Below are positions 5,330 to 5,776 of a DNA stretch of 5,776 bases, piece by piece (within the stretch, counting starts at the first letter, position 1; the number at the start of each line of letters is the position of its first letter). The DNA lies in assembly GCA_017646945.1 (NCBI GenBank), contig JAGCLN010000264.1:1-5776 (forward strand), read 5' to 3'. The notes under the pieces were generated by a model that made no database searches, was not told where the DNA came from, and was given only the letters and a program-made list of their open reading frames with translations. The position numbers and the translations under genes are program-made. The DNA comes from Clostridia bacterium. Lineage in GTDB: Bacteria > Bacillota > Clostridia > Christensenellales > Borkfalkiaceae.

Positions 5330-5776
5330 ATGCAGAAAACACGTTTTAATTTTAACCGCTCGTTTATGGACGTGCCTAACGTCTACGGCAAATTAAGCCT
5401 TCTTCAAATTGGCAGAAGATACTGCTCGGAAGGGGAAGTTATTTCAACCCACACCCACCAAGACTTTTTTGAACTCACAATCGTTAATGGTGGCGAAGGC
5501 GTTGTTATTTCCAACGGTGAAACCTACCCCGTTAAGTCTGGCGAGAGCCACCTTTCAATCCCCTGTGATATTCACGAAATTCGCGCGGGCGAAAACTCAA
5601 AACTTGAATACGATTATTTTTCGTTTAGGTTATCCGACGGCGATTTTAATAAAGAACTTGCCAAAATTTCAAGAAAACTCTTTGGTAAAAGTAGCCGTGT
5701 GTTTAACGACCCTAAAATCAACGCGCTAATCAGTAACGCAATTTCAGAATTCTCTTCCGAAAAACCCTACTCTAAC
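5330..5776 (+). CDS. AraC-family-type transcriptional regulator, N-terminal part (3' end outside window)
   Basis: The frame is open from the ATG at 5330 to the window edge, giving 149 codons with no stop. It reads as the cupin-type effector-binding domain of an AraC-family regulator. Evidence is H-T-H-Q-D-F-F-E-L at residues 41-49, a run of beta strands with G-E-G-V-V-I-S-N-G-E at 55-64, a G-E-S-H-L-S-I-P turn at 71-78 and a further His at 82. His41, His43, Glu48 and His82 occupy the usual cupin metal or ligand positions. The C-terminal helix-turn-helix domain would lie past the window, so the family is inferred. An in-frame TAA at 5318 rules out a longer start. No proper ribosome site precedes the ATG, which fits leaderless translation; Met13 also lacks one. 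Divergent orientation suggests it controls the sugar operon in response to a sugar-like ligand, and perhaps itself. Confidence 0.8.
   Translation, partial: MQKTRFNFNRSFMDVPNVYGKLSLLQIGRRYCSEGEVISTHTHQDFFELTIVNGGEGVVISNGETYPVKSGESHLSIPCDIHEIRAGENSKLEYDYFSFRLSDGDFNKELAKISRKLFGKSSRVFNDPKINALISNAISEFSSEKPYSN

Noticed and set aside
5409..5729. 106-codon plus-strand open frame
   Set aside because: It lies out of frame within the regulator gene, whose own frame encodes a recognisable cupin domain.

Overview
The window looks like chromosomal DNA from a low-to-moderate-GC Gram-positive bacterium, most likely a Clostridia-type (Bacillota) member of a gut or other anaerobic community. This rests on the AT-rich intergenic DNA, the AAGGAG/GGAGG ribosome binding sites, the sigma-A-type promoters, the compact operon with overlapping genes, and a meso-diaminopimelate dehydrogenase. 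The phylum is an inference. No mobile element, tRNA, rRNA or CRISPR array was seen.

Region 1 (1-1390) concerns lysine and cell-wall metabolism. The plus strand opens with the last 87 codons of diaminopimelate decarboxylase (lysA). Converging on it from the minus strand is a complete meso-diaminopimelate D-dehydrogenase (ddh). The two stop codons are 39 bases apart, and an almost perfect hairpin with A and T tails between them can terminate both transcripts. Ddh makes meso-DAP from tetrahydrodipicolinate and LysA turns meso-DAP into lysine, so consecutive pathway enzymes face each other. ddh has its own predicted promoter just downstream of the terminator of the next operon.

Region 2 (1391-5137) is a tight four-gene minus-strand operon. 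In transcription order it encodes a Gfo/Idh/MocA oxidoreductase (351 aa), a short divergent Gfo/Idh/MocA-like protein (278 aa), a second canonical Gfo/Idh/MocA oxidoreductase (342 aa), and a xylose-isomerase-like TIM-barrel protein (280 aa). Junctions are a 2-nt gap, a 16-nt overlap and a 4-nt overlap, and a strong intrinsic terminator closes the unit. The gene set suggests NAD(P)-dependent oxidation of a sugar, polyol or glycoside to a keto intermediate, followed by isomerisation, epimerisation or cleavage. The substrate cannot be read from the sequence.

Region 3 (5138-5776) is a very AT-rich divergent control region followed by the first 149 codons of a plus-strand regulator with a cupin-type N-terminal domain, as in AraC-family sugar regulators. 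Both divergent promoters are close to consensus (TTTACA-17-TATAAT for the operon, TTGACA-17-TAAAAT for the regulator). The operon promoter carries a perfect 6-3-6 inverted repeat in its spacer. The regulator's predicted +1 falls on the A of its ATG, so its mRNA is probably leaderless. T-tracts spaced at about 8-10 bp lie between the promoters and may bend the DNA.
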